From Krasilnikovozyma curviuscula (lineage: Eukaryota > Basidiomycota > Tremellomycetes > Cystofilobasidiales > Mrakiaceae): DNA of 64,000 bases. Where the stretch lies: assembly GCA_014825775.1 (NCBI GenBank), contig MVAQ01000082.1, forward strand, positions 1-64,000, given 5' to 3'. Numbering within the stretch: the stretch's first letter is position 1; every line of letters starts with the position of its first letter. Below are positions 22,703 through 35,800 of the stretch, one piece after another. The notes under the pieces were generated by a model. The model searched no databases and was not told where the DNA came from. It worked only from the letters and a program-made list of their open reading frames with translations. The position numbers were made by a program, and so were the translations under genes.

Positions 22703-24044
22703 TGGGCTTCTGTTTCTTCATTGACCTCCTTTTGGTGTTTCTCTTGCTCGAACGTTTTGTTCTAACCAGCGCTACTTCGTTTTGTTTATTCAGCTTGACT
22801 AGCTGCATCACCTTATAGGATAGTTTTACACCTCAGGGTAAAATATACGACAGCTCTCTCCCCATCTATACCCATCGTCCCAGCTTGGAGCTTCTCGAGC
22901 GTCAACAGCTAATCAAACTCCCAGACTTGCTCCCCTTCGATGCTTGTCATAGTGACAAGATTCAGAAATCCATCGACGGCAACAAAGACTCTGCTTCTTC
23001 ACTTGCAGCTCATCGTCCAGTGCATTCATCATTCTTATTCCTTGGCCGGTAGGTCACACTCCTGGCGAAAAACTTTTTTTATTGCTCTTCCCTCTTCGTA
23101 CTCAGCTACTCAGCAACGCTCCTGATCCATCGGAAGGTCAACCGACATCTATTCTTACCATCAACTAGAGCTTGTGATTACCACCTTGTGCTTCATTCCA
23201 TCCGTATGGCTCTTCTGGCCATCCGCGCTTCTGGAAAAATGCTCTCGTGCTCAGGCCCAACCCATCTGGTTATCGCCCTTGTGCTCCTCGCCAAAAGGCC
23301 CAATGACTATACCAGCCTGCCCACCTGCTCCATCCGCCCAACCGAGTGGACTTGCCCTCGTGCCGTGTGTCAGGACTGCGCGTCGACCATGCGTCGCTTC
23401 ATCCAGACGGACCCTTGCCGCTTGGAGTCGTTGATTTCTTTTGCTCGCCAGCGCTCGCCGTGTGGTTTCTGATACCGGGTTCTATATTTGGAGGAGGGTA
23501 AGTATGGTCCCCTTTCGAGCCCTTGCTGCTCTCAGACCTTCTGAGGGTGTCTTTTCCGACGACATTTGAATCCGCTTGCTGTGAGTGGCTCGATTGTCAG
23601 TCCCGTCCCAAGTTTTTATGCTAATCTGACCAGCTTTTCTTGCGCTTTTCGCAGTGAGAATTTTCCTTTGAAACCTTCTGGAATTCGTTCTCAATTCAAG
23701 TCCCTTCAGCCGTCTCTCAGCCATTTCTATGATTGTTTTGAATTTTTCACCCGCCTCCCCACAACGGGGTGTCTCGCGTGGTGCCTTGTGTCTAGCCTCG
23801 CGTCCACCATGTTATCTTATCCACCTTTCTTCTCGAAATAGATTTGGGCGTTGGCTGCAAGATTCGCAGCATGGTGTCCCTGTCACCTGCACATGCAGAA
23901 AAAAGATAACGATGAGGCTCGAAATCAACAAAAGGAGCGGCATTCAAAAAATTGATTCCCTTCCCAGTTCTTTTTTTCCAGACGACAGCATTCTCTGCTT
24001 CAAGTTTGCAGCACTTCCAGCAGGTTTAGGGAAGAAGCAACGAC

Positions 24045-27000
24045 ATGTCTGACAAGCACGCACTCGCACCAGTTGGTGCTACCGGGGATCCCATCGCCTT
24101 CCACACTGAGCTCGATATTGAGAAGGACTTGGGCTACACCGATGAGAAGAAGGGAGTAGAAGCCATCGACACCGTCTCTGCTGGTGAAGACGATGAGATG
24201 GTCAGAAAGGCGGAGGAGCTCAACGTGAGTTTCAATATTGCTTCTACAGTACCTGCGCTCCTTTTTCTGACTGTTGTTCTTTTAGGCCCGTCTCGCTGCC
24301 GATGAAGCTAGTGACGAGGAGTACAGAGTTGAAGGTGATTCACTAACCTTTGCTCATGTATCTGAACTTGCTTTCTAACGTGTAGTCTTATTTCAGGTGC
24401 CCACGACGTTGCTACCAAGGTCTTGTCCACTCGGTTAGTACCTTCACCCTGACAGCCGCACCTCTGGAGGTAGGCAGCTGATCCCCTCTTTCTTCATTTG
24501 TCTCTTCCAGTGACGACCCAGATGCCCACATCTTGACTCTCAGAATGTTCATCCTCGGCCTCGGATTTTCTGCCTTCGGTGCCGTCCTTGCTCAACTTTA
24601 CTACTTCAAAGTTGGTTTCTACACTTTCCTCCTGCTATTGCAGAAACTTGTCCTAAATGCTTATTTGCCCAATAGCCTCAAACTCTGAACGTCTCCACCT
24701 CCTTCTTGCTGATTATGTCCTACTTCATCGGAAAGGTAAATTTTGTGAACGCTGTTGGACCGGGCATGGCGCAAAAACTGATGACTTTCACAATTTGACA
24801 GGCTTGGGAGAAGGCTATTCCAAAGTGGGGATTCCTTAAGTATATCAACCCGGGTGAATTCAACATCAAGGAGCATACTGCTATCATCAGTATGTCGCGC
24901 ATCCCGCAATCTGTTGTTCATCCCGACACCTGCTCATCCCAACAGCATCTACCTCTCTTTAGTCATGGCTTCTACCGCTGCTGGTTCCGCCACTGCTATT
25001 CAGGTTATTTCTGTCCAGATCCTCTTCTACGGTCACGAGATCAACGGTGCCATCGCCGTCTTCACCCTCTTCGCCTCCCAGCTGATTGGATATGGTTTCG
25101 CTGGTCAGCATCGTTTTTTTATCATACGCTCATTGAACAGGGTACTGACAAGAGTTCTGTTCCAAATTGTCTAGGTCTTTTGCAAGAAGCCTTAGTTTAC
25201 CCAACCGTCACCTTCTGGCCATCTACCATCACCAACGCTACAATGTTCCAGGCTCTCCACTTCGATGGTGGTCTCTCCACCAAGAGAGTCAGACTCTTCT
25301 GGGCTATTTTCTGGGCTATGTGAGTCCAACGGTCTTACACAGGATCAGACCCGCCAAAATACGTCTTAATGCTGACCACCATTTTCTCTTCGATAGGTTC
25401 GTTTGGGAAATCATTCCTGAATACGTCTTCCCACTCTTGGCCGGTTTCTCCCTCGCGTGTCTGATCAACCACACCAACCCAATCGTCCGAAACGTCTTCG
25501 GTGGTGGATCCAACAACGAGGGCATGGGCTTCCTCTCCTGGTCCCTCGACTGGAACTACATCGGATCTTCCTGCCTGTACACTCCTCTGTGGACCCAGTT
25601 GAACGAGAACATTGGTATCTGTTTGACCTATGTTCTCATGGCCTCCGCCTACTACGGTAACCTCTGGAACGGCCAGAACTTCTTGTTCATGTCTCAAGGT
25701 GAGTTTTCGAAGCACCATTTATCCTCTGCGGTCGGTTGTTGATTTTCCAATCCGATGATTAGCCATCTTCGACTCCACCGGCGCTGAGTACAACCAGACT
25801 GCTCTCTTGGTTCGTTCCTTTGCCCAAATATACCCTCAATGTAAAACACCACTAACCTCCTGAATCACTTGTACAGACCAACGGAAAGTTTGACAGAACC
25901 AAGTTCGAGCAGATCGGCCCAGCCTACTTCTCTGCCACCAACGTTGTTTCTCTCATCACTCAGAACTTGGCCTTGGGTGGTATCACCGTCCACGTTTTCT
26001 GTACGTTTCTAACGTTTACTTCACAAAGCACTGCAGTCTATCTTTGCTGACATTTTCTGCTTGTTTAGTGTTCTACTGGGACGAGATCAAACCATTCTTC
26101 ATGATGTTCAATCCATTCAACAAGACCAAGAGAGTTGTCCATGACGAGCACTACCAGAAGATGCAGGTCTACAAGAAAGTTCCTCTCTGGTGGTTCTTGG
26201 CTTTGCTCGCTGTTGCCTTCGCCGCTGCCCAGGCAACCGATTACACTGGTCACTCCGACTTCCCATGGTGGACTCTCATTGTGCGGCTTTTTTTATATCT
26301 ATCATGTTTCTCAAGTTTTTGGCACTGACAAAACCAAATTGTTTCTGTACAGGTCTTGTTGATCATCTCCCTCTTCTTCACCACTGTCTACGCTACCACT
26401 TACGCTCTCCTCGGATTCACCTTCTTCAATGGTGGTCTTGATGGCTTCTACGAGATGTTGACCTCGTATCTCTGCCCAGGAGATCCCGTTGCCAACATGT
26501 ATGGTGCTCTTTACGGTTCTCAGCCAACTGTCCAGGGTATTAAGCTTCTTGGTGACTTGAAGTTGGGTCAATACATTAAGATCCCCCCACGTGTCAACTT
26601 CTTGATCCAAATTATGGGATGTATGGTCGGTGCCTTGCTTAACTGGGTCATGATGAACTCAATTGTGAGTAGACGTTCCTTCTCACTGCTACGGCCTTAA
26701 AGCTGATTCACTCTTTTTTCGCATCCAGATCTCTCAACAAAGACCAGCTCTTTTGTCTCTTACCGGTACCCGTCTCTGGTCTGGACAGAATGCTCAATCC
26801 TTCAACTCTAACGCCATCAGTTGGGGTGCTTTGGTTAGTCTTCTCCTCATTTTGAAAAGCGAACTTCAACTGAACACTTGCTGTGATTCCTAATTTAGGG
26901 TCCTGAGATGTTCTGCTCCACCTGTACCTACAGAATGGTCCCAATTTCTGTACGTATTGCTTCGTTCATTCGACGAGAAACAACATTGCGCTGACGTCTT

Positions 27001-27522
27001 TCTTTTACCACCATGTAGCTGGCTATCGGTTGTTTCCTCCCAATTCCAGGATACCTGCTCTACAGGTGGAAGCCAACCTGGGGATTCCAGAATATTAACA
27101 CTGGTATCATCATTCAGTACTCTTGCTACCTGTCCGTCGGTCTCAACTGTTCAGTCAACCCATCTATGTTCATTGGTGAGTCTGAAGTTCATCTTCCAAC
27201 ATTAAGGTATTTAACTTTCTAACCCCTTCATCTTTCACTTTCAGGTGTCTTCTCTCAATTCTACTTGAGAAGGTACAGACCAAGATTCTTCACCAAGTAC
27301 AACTACATCATCGCCGGTGCCATGGATGGTGGAACTCAGGTCATGGTCTTTGTTCTTAACCTGGCAGTCTTCGGTGCTGTTGGTGACGCCCATGCAATGC
27401 CAGACTGGTGGGGTAACGATAGCAACTACTCGTGAGTTTGGTTCAGCTGATTCAATTCGAATGACACTCGCTGACGAAGTTCTGTCTCCAGTGCCGACCG
27501 ATGTCTCCTCCCACAAGAGTAA
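24045..27522 (+). CDS. OPT-family oligopeptide transporter
   Basis: This plasma-membrane, proton-coupled importer handles small peptides; related fungal OPTs also move glutathione or metal chelates, so the substrate here is open. The start MSDKHALAPVGATGD leads an acidic cytosolic tail (TVSAGEDDEMVRKAEELN). About 14 helices follow. Recognisable OPT landmarks are DDPDAHILTLRMF, KYINPGEFNIKEH, LLQEALVYPTVTFWPS, FGGGSNNEGMGFLSWSLDW, LGQYIKIPPRVNF, and a C-terminal MPDWWGN before the short last exon YSADRCLLPQE with TAA at 27520-27522. More than 14 exons are separated by introns of 45-75 nt. The predicted length, about 810 residues, suits the family. A long upstream gap suggests elaborate transcriptional or leader control. 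Confidence 0.92.
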
Positions 27523-28154
27523 ACTCGCATCTACTCTGTGGCTTTACTTCCCCCTTGTATTCTAATCTTCTAGACGTTATATTACATTCTAATTAGTCTT
27601 CTTCACGAATCGTTTCGAGCAAGGAAGCCTGGGCTTGTTGACGTGGACGGCATTTGCGCAATTTACGATTTACCTATTGAAATTGGCACCTGCCCTGAAC
27701 ATATTACCTGTTTTCTAGCCCCTGTGTAAATCTCAGACTGAACCAAAAAAAAATGCAGCGTCTATCTGTGAAATTGCCATCACGTTAGCTGGTGCTGCGA
27801 AACCAAGTGAGCTTCAACAGCCACAACTTGTAAGGAGCCGGAAAGTTATAGACTCGCTTTCAAGGCGACTAGACCCACCGATCTGCTGGTTGGTTTATAC
27901 TGGCCACTGTGCTCCCATTTGAATCGTACTCAGTCTCAAAATCAGGCAGTGGATACCATCGTCCTTGCGATCCCCCCTCCCTCCTTTTGCCAGAACCAAG
28001 ATCCGAGCTGGCGACTAAGCTAACCTAATTATAGATAGAAAATAGTCCGTTTGCTTTGTGAGTAGAGTTTTGCTTGCTGTTCCCCTAATTTACTGCTGAT
28101 TGCAACAGTGTCACTCGCACGAAGGGCAAGGCTTTTGCTATCCACAGGCATCAA
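27523..28154. other. Intergenic between the OPT gene and VPS16
   Basis: This 0.6 kb carries the OPT 3' UTR and the VPS16 promoter, both genes on +. I see no additional gene. Confidence 0.45.
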
Positions 28155-31100
28155 ATGAGTGCTCTCAGTAATGCTACAGCAGAGTACGTTTCACATATTT
28201 AATCTTGAAGGCTTTCCTTCCAGCTAGAAGTATTTACTTTGGGGGTTTATTTTAGCTGGCAGGCTCTCGATACGTCCTTCTACAGGCAGATCCATATTTA
28301 CGACTTAGCTTGGCCATTGCAATCTCTCAGAGAATACTTTGTATCGGTTCTTCCTTTTGGTGGTCCTATAGCACTTCTCAGGAACCCGGCTTACCCCATC
28401 CCATTCAGCTCGACCACCGCCCAGACCTTGCTCAATCAGAAGAGGATATCGGTCTTCACCCCATCTGCTGAACCTTTCCACCCCCAACAGCCCACTCTAG
28501 CGTACCAGCCTACGCCCACACCCAACCCACCCATATGTCTTTCGTATATCCCAGGTACTCCAGGTGATCTACTAGTCGTATTTGAAGATGGGTCCTACCG
28601 GGTCCATTTCCAGAACTCGGCGTCATACAGCACCTTTCAGATCGGGTTGACCTCCATCGAAGACGGTGTGGTGTCCTGCAGAGTATATACGAATGGATTT
28701 GTGGTGCTGTTAGGCAGTTCAGGTGGACTGGTGGATGTTTCCTTGGTTGGTGTCACAGGAAGCAGCAAAAATGGCTTGGGAGGAGGAAGGACTACCCCAG
28801 TGGTGAAGAAGCTGGCGTCTGTTCCAGGCTTGGGGATTGGTATTAGTATCAATGGCTGGTCGGTGATGAACCCTGAGCAAACAAACTCTAGACAGGTCAC
28901 TTGTTTGCTGAGTGTAGGTGAAACGGTCATGATGTTAGACGAAGAGGAGTGCATTGACCAAGTAAGCGTTCCTTTCTCTTGATGTTGTTGCTGCAGGGAT
29001 TGACTGATACTTTGTATAGCGAATAAACAGGGGACCCTTCACCCATCTCCTTCCCTCACCATCGGGTCGATTCCTGGCCCTGCTCGCTCCTCATCCCAAG
29101 CCATCGCTCTGGGTACTCACCTCTGACTTCGCTCAATCAATGTCGACGATTCAGCTACTTCCACCAGATGGTGAAGAAAATGCGGGATGGGAAAGGGTTG
29201 GGGTCGAATGGGTTGGTGAGGATGCCGTGGGGCTAGCTTGGTGGAATGAAGGCAGGAGCGAAGGGAGAGTCACGGTGTGCGGACCTGGGAAAGACAACTT
29301 AGAGTGAGTTGCTTTTCCTCCTCACCACTGTTCTAAAATTGAGGTGCGAATCCCGTTTATTTATCTTCCTAGGTTCATCTACGATTCGTACCCTCACATA
29401 GCACCTGAAGCCGATGGATTGCGAGTCTATACTACCAGGGAATGCGACTTCATCCAACGAGTCCCTCGTAAGCTTGTTTCCCGCTCTTCAGACTTGTAAA
29501 CTTATGCAATTATACCTTATTCACAGAACAACTGCTCACGCTGTTGCTTCCCGGTTCATCACATCCATCCACCACTCTTTTGGACGCGCACACTGCCTAT
29601 CTATCCTCATCTCCTCTCTCCCATCCACTTCTCAAAACTCTCAGTCCCTCTCATTTATCCGAAGGAATCAACGCTCTCCTGCATTGTGCGAGTGAATTTT
29701 GGGAACCCGAGTACCAAAAGATCTGTATGAGCGCTGCCGTTTTTGGACGTGGGTTCTTGGAAGTTCAAGAGTTTTTGAAACTGGAGGAAATTGGTAAAGG
29801 CTTGAGGGTTTGTAATGAGCTAAGAAGGTGGGAAGTCGGTGTACCTGTCAGTTACCAGCAGTGAGTAAATGGTTATTTTAGTAATGGGAGCACTGCGTCG
29901 CTGATGCTTATCTTCGCATTCTAGATACCTTCAAACTCCTGCCTCAACGATAATATCACTACTTCTCTCACGGTCACTGCATCTACTTTCCCTGCGCCTG
30001 TCATCGCACCTTTCTCTTTCTCAAGATCCTGTCCTCCTCCACTGGGCCTGCTCCAAAATCAGCTGCGCACCTCCAGGAAAGGCAGATGATGAAATTTGCA
30101 AAGAAATCGTTGTAAAACTAGACGGTCAAGTCGGGGGAGGTGGGAGATTTGCGGAGGTTGCTAGTATGGCATGGACTGTTGGAAGAAGACCTTTGGCCAC
30201 CATGGTGGGTCAACAGACTTGTGGCTCGACCTGCTCGACCTGCAACTCATTTGTTTCTACATTTCCTCTAGCTTCTCGACCATGAATCTCGAGCCGCAAA
30301 CCAGGTTCCCCTGCTTCTGAACATGCACGAGGATAGGTTGGCCCTTGACAAAGCTCTGGACAGTGGTGACACAGATCTCAGTCAGTCTCCACCCCCGCAA
30401 CCGGCATTTTTTTTCCCACACCTCATTACTCATTTCCTTTTTCAGTCTACTACGTTCTCCTACACTTGAAGTCCCATCTCGCTCAAGGCGACTTCTTCCG
30501 GATCATTGACGACCGCCCGAAAGCTTCGTCATTGCTAGAAATTTGGGGTAAAGAATGTGACAGAGAGATGTTGAAGGACTTCTATTATCAAGACGACAGG
30601 AGGTTGGAGAATGGTTTATTGATGATTGAGGACGCACTGTTGACAAACGTGAGTGTTGATTACTAGCTTATCTTGGCTACCTTGCCAACCTCGATGTCTC
30701 TTCATTTGATTTAGGACATCAACATTCGGCTCGGGTCACTCAAAGGTGCTTCCAAGTTTTTCTCAGAAGACAAAGATAGAGTTTTTGAATCAAAGGTAAG
30801 CTACTCTACCCCCATGGACTTCACGAAAACGGGATATAAAATTCCATATTTCTTTATACAGGCAATGGATGAATATCACCGTCTCACAACAGCCCAGGAA
30901 TCCGTCGAGACTGAGGTCGATCATAAGGTATCACTGGTTGGACTCTCTATCAGTGATTCTATCAGAGCGTGTCTGATAGCTGGGCTCAGTAAAAAGGCCG
31001 ACAAGTTTAGAGCTGACTTCAAAGTTCCAGACAAGAGGTAACGCCAGCTCAACCCTGATTCTGGTCTATCAATTAAAGGATTAACTGACTTTCTTTCTTC

Positions 31101-31505
31101 AGATTTTGGTACATCAAGATGAAAGCTCTCGTTGAACTCAAGGAATGGGATAATTTGGAGGTGTTCGCTCGATCTCGGAAATCACCAATCGGCTATGAAC
31201 CTTGGGTCAACCATCTGGTCAGCGAAGGCTACTCCAAACAGGCAGTAACTTTCGTTCCGAGATGTGACTCAAAGAACAGAGTTGACCTGTACGTCAAGTG
31301 TGGTGATTTCGTCGCGGCGGCCCAAGAGTGTAAAGAAAAGAATGACAAGGCCAGACTGGAGTAGGTACCTTCTATATTGGACATCTTTTCTAAACGTGCT
31401 GCTCACATTAATCTTCCTCTTAGACAACTAAAACGACAAGCTCCGACGACTCTAGTTGCGACTCAGGTAGAGGCCGTGCTGAGCTCTATGAACAGACAAA
31501 AGTAA
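28155..31505 (+). CDS. VPS16: Vps16, core subunit of HOPS and CORVET tethers
   Basis: Vps16 belongs to the class C Vps core (with Vps11, Vps18 and Vps33), which tethers endosomes and vacuoles before SNARE fusion. Exon 1 encodes MSALSNATA and splices to [20 protein letters not shown], the typical Vps16 start. The N-terminal half is a beta-propeller-like region (RPxAY-type blades; [19 protein letters not shown]). The C-terminal half is the helical Vps16 domain, with [59 protein letters not shown] and [40 protein letters not shown] and [19 protein letters not shown] follow. It ends SSMNRQK with TAA at 31503-31505. About ten introns of 50-70 nt were followed in frame. The predicted length, around 850 residues, matches the family. 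Confidence 0.9.
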
Positions 31506-31634
31506 TCGTGCTTATGCTAAACTAATACCCGAACTCATGATATCAGCTTCTTCTTTTATTAACTTTGAGCAAGTTCTCAAATACAATGAACAACCAAAAT
31601 GGGAGGTCGTTCAGATACGACGTGAGAAACTTAT

Positions 31635-34600
31635 TCAGTAGTGATCTGGCAAAGACCAGACAGGATCATCCACATCCTCCAAGTCGCTGATGAGACAGAA
31701 GGTAAGTTAGGAGTACTTCTGAAAGTGCTTCAGAACTTTGAGGACCTACCCAATATAGCCATCAAACACTCCATTCAAGACCAGTGAGATACCTCCGATC
31801 TTGAGATCTTTGGCTTCATTACCTAAAGACCACACTGAAATTACCAGCGTATTCTCTCCTCTTCTATTCAGGATACCATCGTGTAGTGGGAACTCTAGCT
31901 GAGGACCAGCCTTGGAGTGAAGCTTCCCTAGCTGCCAGCCGTTGATGTAGACTTGAGCGCGGTAAGATGCGTTGTCCTCTTTGAAGAGCAGAGAGATCGG
32001 GGTATCTAGACTGGATGGGATATTCAGCCTAAATTTGGTGCGGTAGAAAGCGACGCCTGGTTCGGACACTCCTTCTTGTGGACTTCTGATCTCCCACTTT
32101 GAGTCATCGAACTTGGGAAGGTGCCAGCCAACGCGCTCCCCGTACAGTCCACCTTCGTTAATCATTCCTCGCTTCTGATCTGCGAACTGCTCTCCACCTT
32201 CATTTCCTTGAACCTTCCACTGGTAGAACTGGCCGGATGGTTCAAGACGATATCCTCTTATGCCTCGCGGATGCTTTGGAGAATAGACAGGAGTTAGCCC
32301 CAGCTGTTAAAGCACTTAAAAAACGATGGATATACCTTGAAGTCACCATTGGCTCCTTGCCAGTTGGTAGTGAAATCTCCCCACTGTCCGTCGTTCTCAT
32401 AACCTTGGTGGTCCTGAAGTACAGTAAGCACGTTCCTGCTCCAGGGCTTGAGTGATCCTTCAGGGAAGACAAACGTGTTGTTAAGCTCTTTAAAGTCACT
32501 ACCGAGGGATTGCATGAAACCGAGATAGTTTTCATTGAGCCAAACTAAGGATAAATGATAGAGTTCAGCTTGCGTAGGCTCGCCACTGCTCCAAAACAAC
32601 TGACCAGAAACTCCGCTTGCCCATCCTCCTACTACCGAAAGTGACACACTACTTGTATCGCCTGAATCATTGAAGTAACCTCGCCATAAGATGTTTCCTT
32701 GATGGAACCCGTACTCATCTGCAGTTGGTAGTGAAGCATCAGGGACCAGAGCTTCAGAACTCAGATGGCCCAGAAACGAACGGAACTCACTAGAGTAGAG
32801 AACCATCGGACCAGAGTTGTCCTTGTAAGGCTCAAATGGATTAACAGACTTCGTTCGGTTTGCAATGGTCCATCGTGACTGCAACGCTGAATTATCAAGA
32901 GATGCACTTAGAATTCCAATATACCAACTCAACTCACATCATCGTATCCAGTATTAACTTCCGGAAGCGAGTCTCTATACCTCCATTCAGTAAGTAGAGG
33001 CAGCACGACCTCCGGAGTGGTGAAGAGAAGGTTTCCTTCTAAAGCTCGGTACTGATTGACTTTAACATCCACCAGGCCACCATTCCAAGTGATCTGTGTG
33101 ACCTCTGTCGAGGCGATGACCGTCAGCAGAGTATCGCCAGCGAGATCTCCGGTGATATGAATGGTATTTCCTTCAACGACGGCTGATCGAACGAGGTAGG
33201 GACCATGGACAATGGCAGTATCATTGGAGCCTATCGCAAAGTAGTTCTTGAACTTCGTACCAGATGATGGCAGAACTGGCTGCCAGAATTTTGATGCAGT
33301 TTCTTCATCGCACACGATAACCGTGGGTATACCAGCTTGGAGGGAGGGTACTACTGTGAGACCGGACGAGAGGATATCGGCATCGTATATGATCGAGCTC
33401 TACCAAAGCAAACTAGTCAGAAAGATCGAGAGCTACTGCAATGAGCGACTCTGGAAACCCACTTCAGACAGACTGAACTTGACCTTAGCGGCATCACCAA
33501 TTGACACAGGTTGAAGATTCAATCCACTCAAACCGTCCACACTGAGAATAGATCTTGTGCTGGCAGCTCGCTTGGAATGATACAAGACCAACACGTCCCC
33601 TCGTCCAGCGATCGTCGTGGCCAACAAGATATTTGCCCAGGTGAAGATCAAACCGCTGGTACCCCATCGAAAATCAGTGACGACCACATGGACGTCTCTA
33701 CCAAAAAGTTTCACGTCGTTCATTTGGAAAGACCCAGACTTAGATGAGACCGCCGTGAGGTTATAGCTCGAGGTCTCCAAAGATGACGAGTTCGAATGAC
33801 GAGAAATCCAGAATCCAGTCCCTGTATCAGGATTCTGTAAGTGTACTGTTAGTACTGAATCGTTAGGAGAGGATGGCGCCAATGAGGAGTCGTTCTTGGA
33901 AGTCCACATTAGGTCTGTCATTGCAAACGCCTGTAATCGAGGACAGATTATCTGGTTTGGGTGACATTCTCAAAGGGAAAGTAAAGTTACGAGGATAGAC
34001 TCACATCGATATTTCTGAGGAATAGAGCTTGCTTCTTCAGTTCATCGTACTTCTTCCCAATCATCCGTTGCTCAGAGATTGCGCTTCCATAGTCATAAGA
34101 AGTATAGACGCCTGGGAAAGCCATCTGGCCCCAGCTTGTACCACCATACAGCTTGATCAAATGAGATCAGCTTAATACTGTTGGGAAAAAAGATTACGAG
34201 AAGCTCACCATGTAAAGAGAGATCATCTTCACATTGGCGGTCCACAGTCCCGCTTTGTAAAACACCCTCTCAAACTTCTCATTCGTCATCTCCTCGCATT
34301 TTTTGTACCCAACACCGCCCCATGGATCAAATGCACCCTGCTGAAACTCAGGACTGTAGCTAGGACGGCTTGGGTTGATCTTGTGATGTTTCTCGTAGTA
34401 GTCATTCGGGAGATCGTGCCAGACCTGCGGACTGGAACAGTCGAAACGCTGAGGGTAGCCGTCCCAACTGAAGTTTGGATAGCAGTGAGTAGTAAATATG
34501 ATGGCGCCAAAGGGCAAGAAAACTAACCCATAAATGTCTGCACCTGCGGGGCCAGAAGCATAGTTGTTTAATATGTTAACGTCGTTGAACGTCAGAGGCA

Positions 34601-35800
34601 CGACGACGCCATGGGCCCTGAATGCGTTTTTTAGCTCCATCATGTGAGCGAACCTCTCCTAAGGTTCAAATCGTCGATCTTGATCAGATGTGACTCGGGA
34701 AGTAACCACTGTAACATGCTCACTGGTTGGGGAACACCAGTGTCCGTTCTCCCAGTCTTGAGATCTAGCCTCTCGTAGTACTCGTTCTCATACTGAACGC
34801 CAATCACGCATCCTCCTTTTGTAACCTGATTCTGAACAACGATTGCAGAAACTTCCTTGATGTATCTAGTCCAGGCGTTTCGGTAGTCGGTCGCGTTGGT
34901 ACGCAGCTCGCCTTCGATGCCAAGAACCCATGGCGCGATACCTCCTGCTGATACTTCAGCTTGAATATGGGGTCCAGGTCTTCAACAGAAGAAACGAACA
35001 GTGTAAGTGGAAGGACTAAAAGGAATTACCCGCAGACTTGGGAGCGGCTGACCTAACGACAACCCAGATACCGTTGGCTTGACAGATCTTCAAGAAAGCG
35101 TTCAGGTTTCTGTATCCTGTCCAATTCAGAGTACCATTGGTAGGCTGTACCAGGCCCCAATGGACATAGACGGAAATGCCATTGAATCCAGCGGCGGCTA
35201 CTTTTTGGACGATATCTTTCCAGCTAGAGATATCAAACCAGAAATAATAGATTAAGTAACGATATCCGACGACATTGTAGAAGGATAGTAGTACTCACAG
35301 ACCAGGGCTTGGCTGCCTCCAAGGATGAATCTCTCCGGAAAAATAGAAGATACGTTGTCCTTTCACGAAGAGCGAGCATTCTGCACAGAAGAGACATTGA
35401 GTGATACCAAAACGTTATCAACAGAGGTGATTGTACTCACGATCCCATTCGACATCCGTCGTCAGCCCATTGTTCTGCCTTCCAAGATTACTGACCAGCC
35501 CCACTTCCGCCGTCGTCTCAGCAGCCTCATTCTTGTGACCCAGCCACAAGTAAGACCTGCCCAAAGTGATCGATAGAAGCAGAAGAACAACAGCCTGTAG
35601 TACTACTCGTTTCTTTAGTGTAGGTTTCTTGGCGAGCTGTTCGTCAGCCTGTTGGCGATGTGCAATCCTGAGGTTATTAGGTAATATTAGCGTCCAATTT
35701 AGGACTAGTAGTAGCACTGACAGACTAACTTAGAGCTTCCCTTCTCATTCAAACCATCTTCGAACATGGTAGGTCCATTTTTTGGTCTTCCAAGAGCCAT
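31635..35800 (-). CDS. GH35 beta-galactosidase with N-terminal membrane anchor
   Basis: This family 35 enzyme removes terminal beta-galactose from glycans. Upstream of the catalytic domain there is no classical signal peptide. Instead [20 protein letters not shown], a basic stretch (KKPTLKKR) and one helix ([15 protein letters not shown]) predict a type II anchor at residues about 45-60. The catalytic barrel shows [46 protein letters not shown] and [12 protein letters not shown] (acid/base Glu). [16 protein letters not shown] holds the nucleophile Glu, followed by [20 protein letters not shown]. The C-terminal jelly-roll domains carry [20 protein letters not shown] and the last beta-domain [11 protein letters not shown] frame stop sits at 31746, but a GTAGGT donor joins to [17 protein letters not shown] and TGA at 31635. 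About 12 introns. The predicted length, near 1000 residues, is normal. Confidence 0.9.

Larger units (their letters stand above)
20347..24044. other. 3.7 kb gene-poor region between divergent membrane-protein and OPT genes
   Basis: No convincing protein gene was found. The right half is C/T rich, typical of fungal promoters and leaders, and several short frames (for example 22940-23125, 23188-23472 and 23566-23841) could be upstream ORFs of the OPT transcript. A TATAAAAG sequence lies at 22695 and a perfect 12-bp tandem duplication at 22352-22375. No tRNA or rRNA was recognised. Confidence 0.45.

Noticed and set aside
31746..31748. TAG as the stop codon of the GH35 gene
   Set aside because: It sits inside a GTAGGT donor; splicing to the next AG (with a CTAAC branch site) gives a further coding exon ending at 31635.
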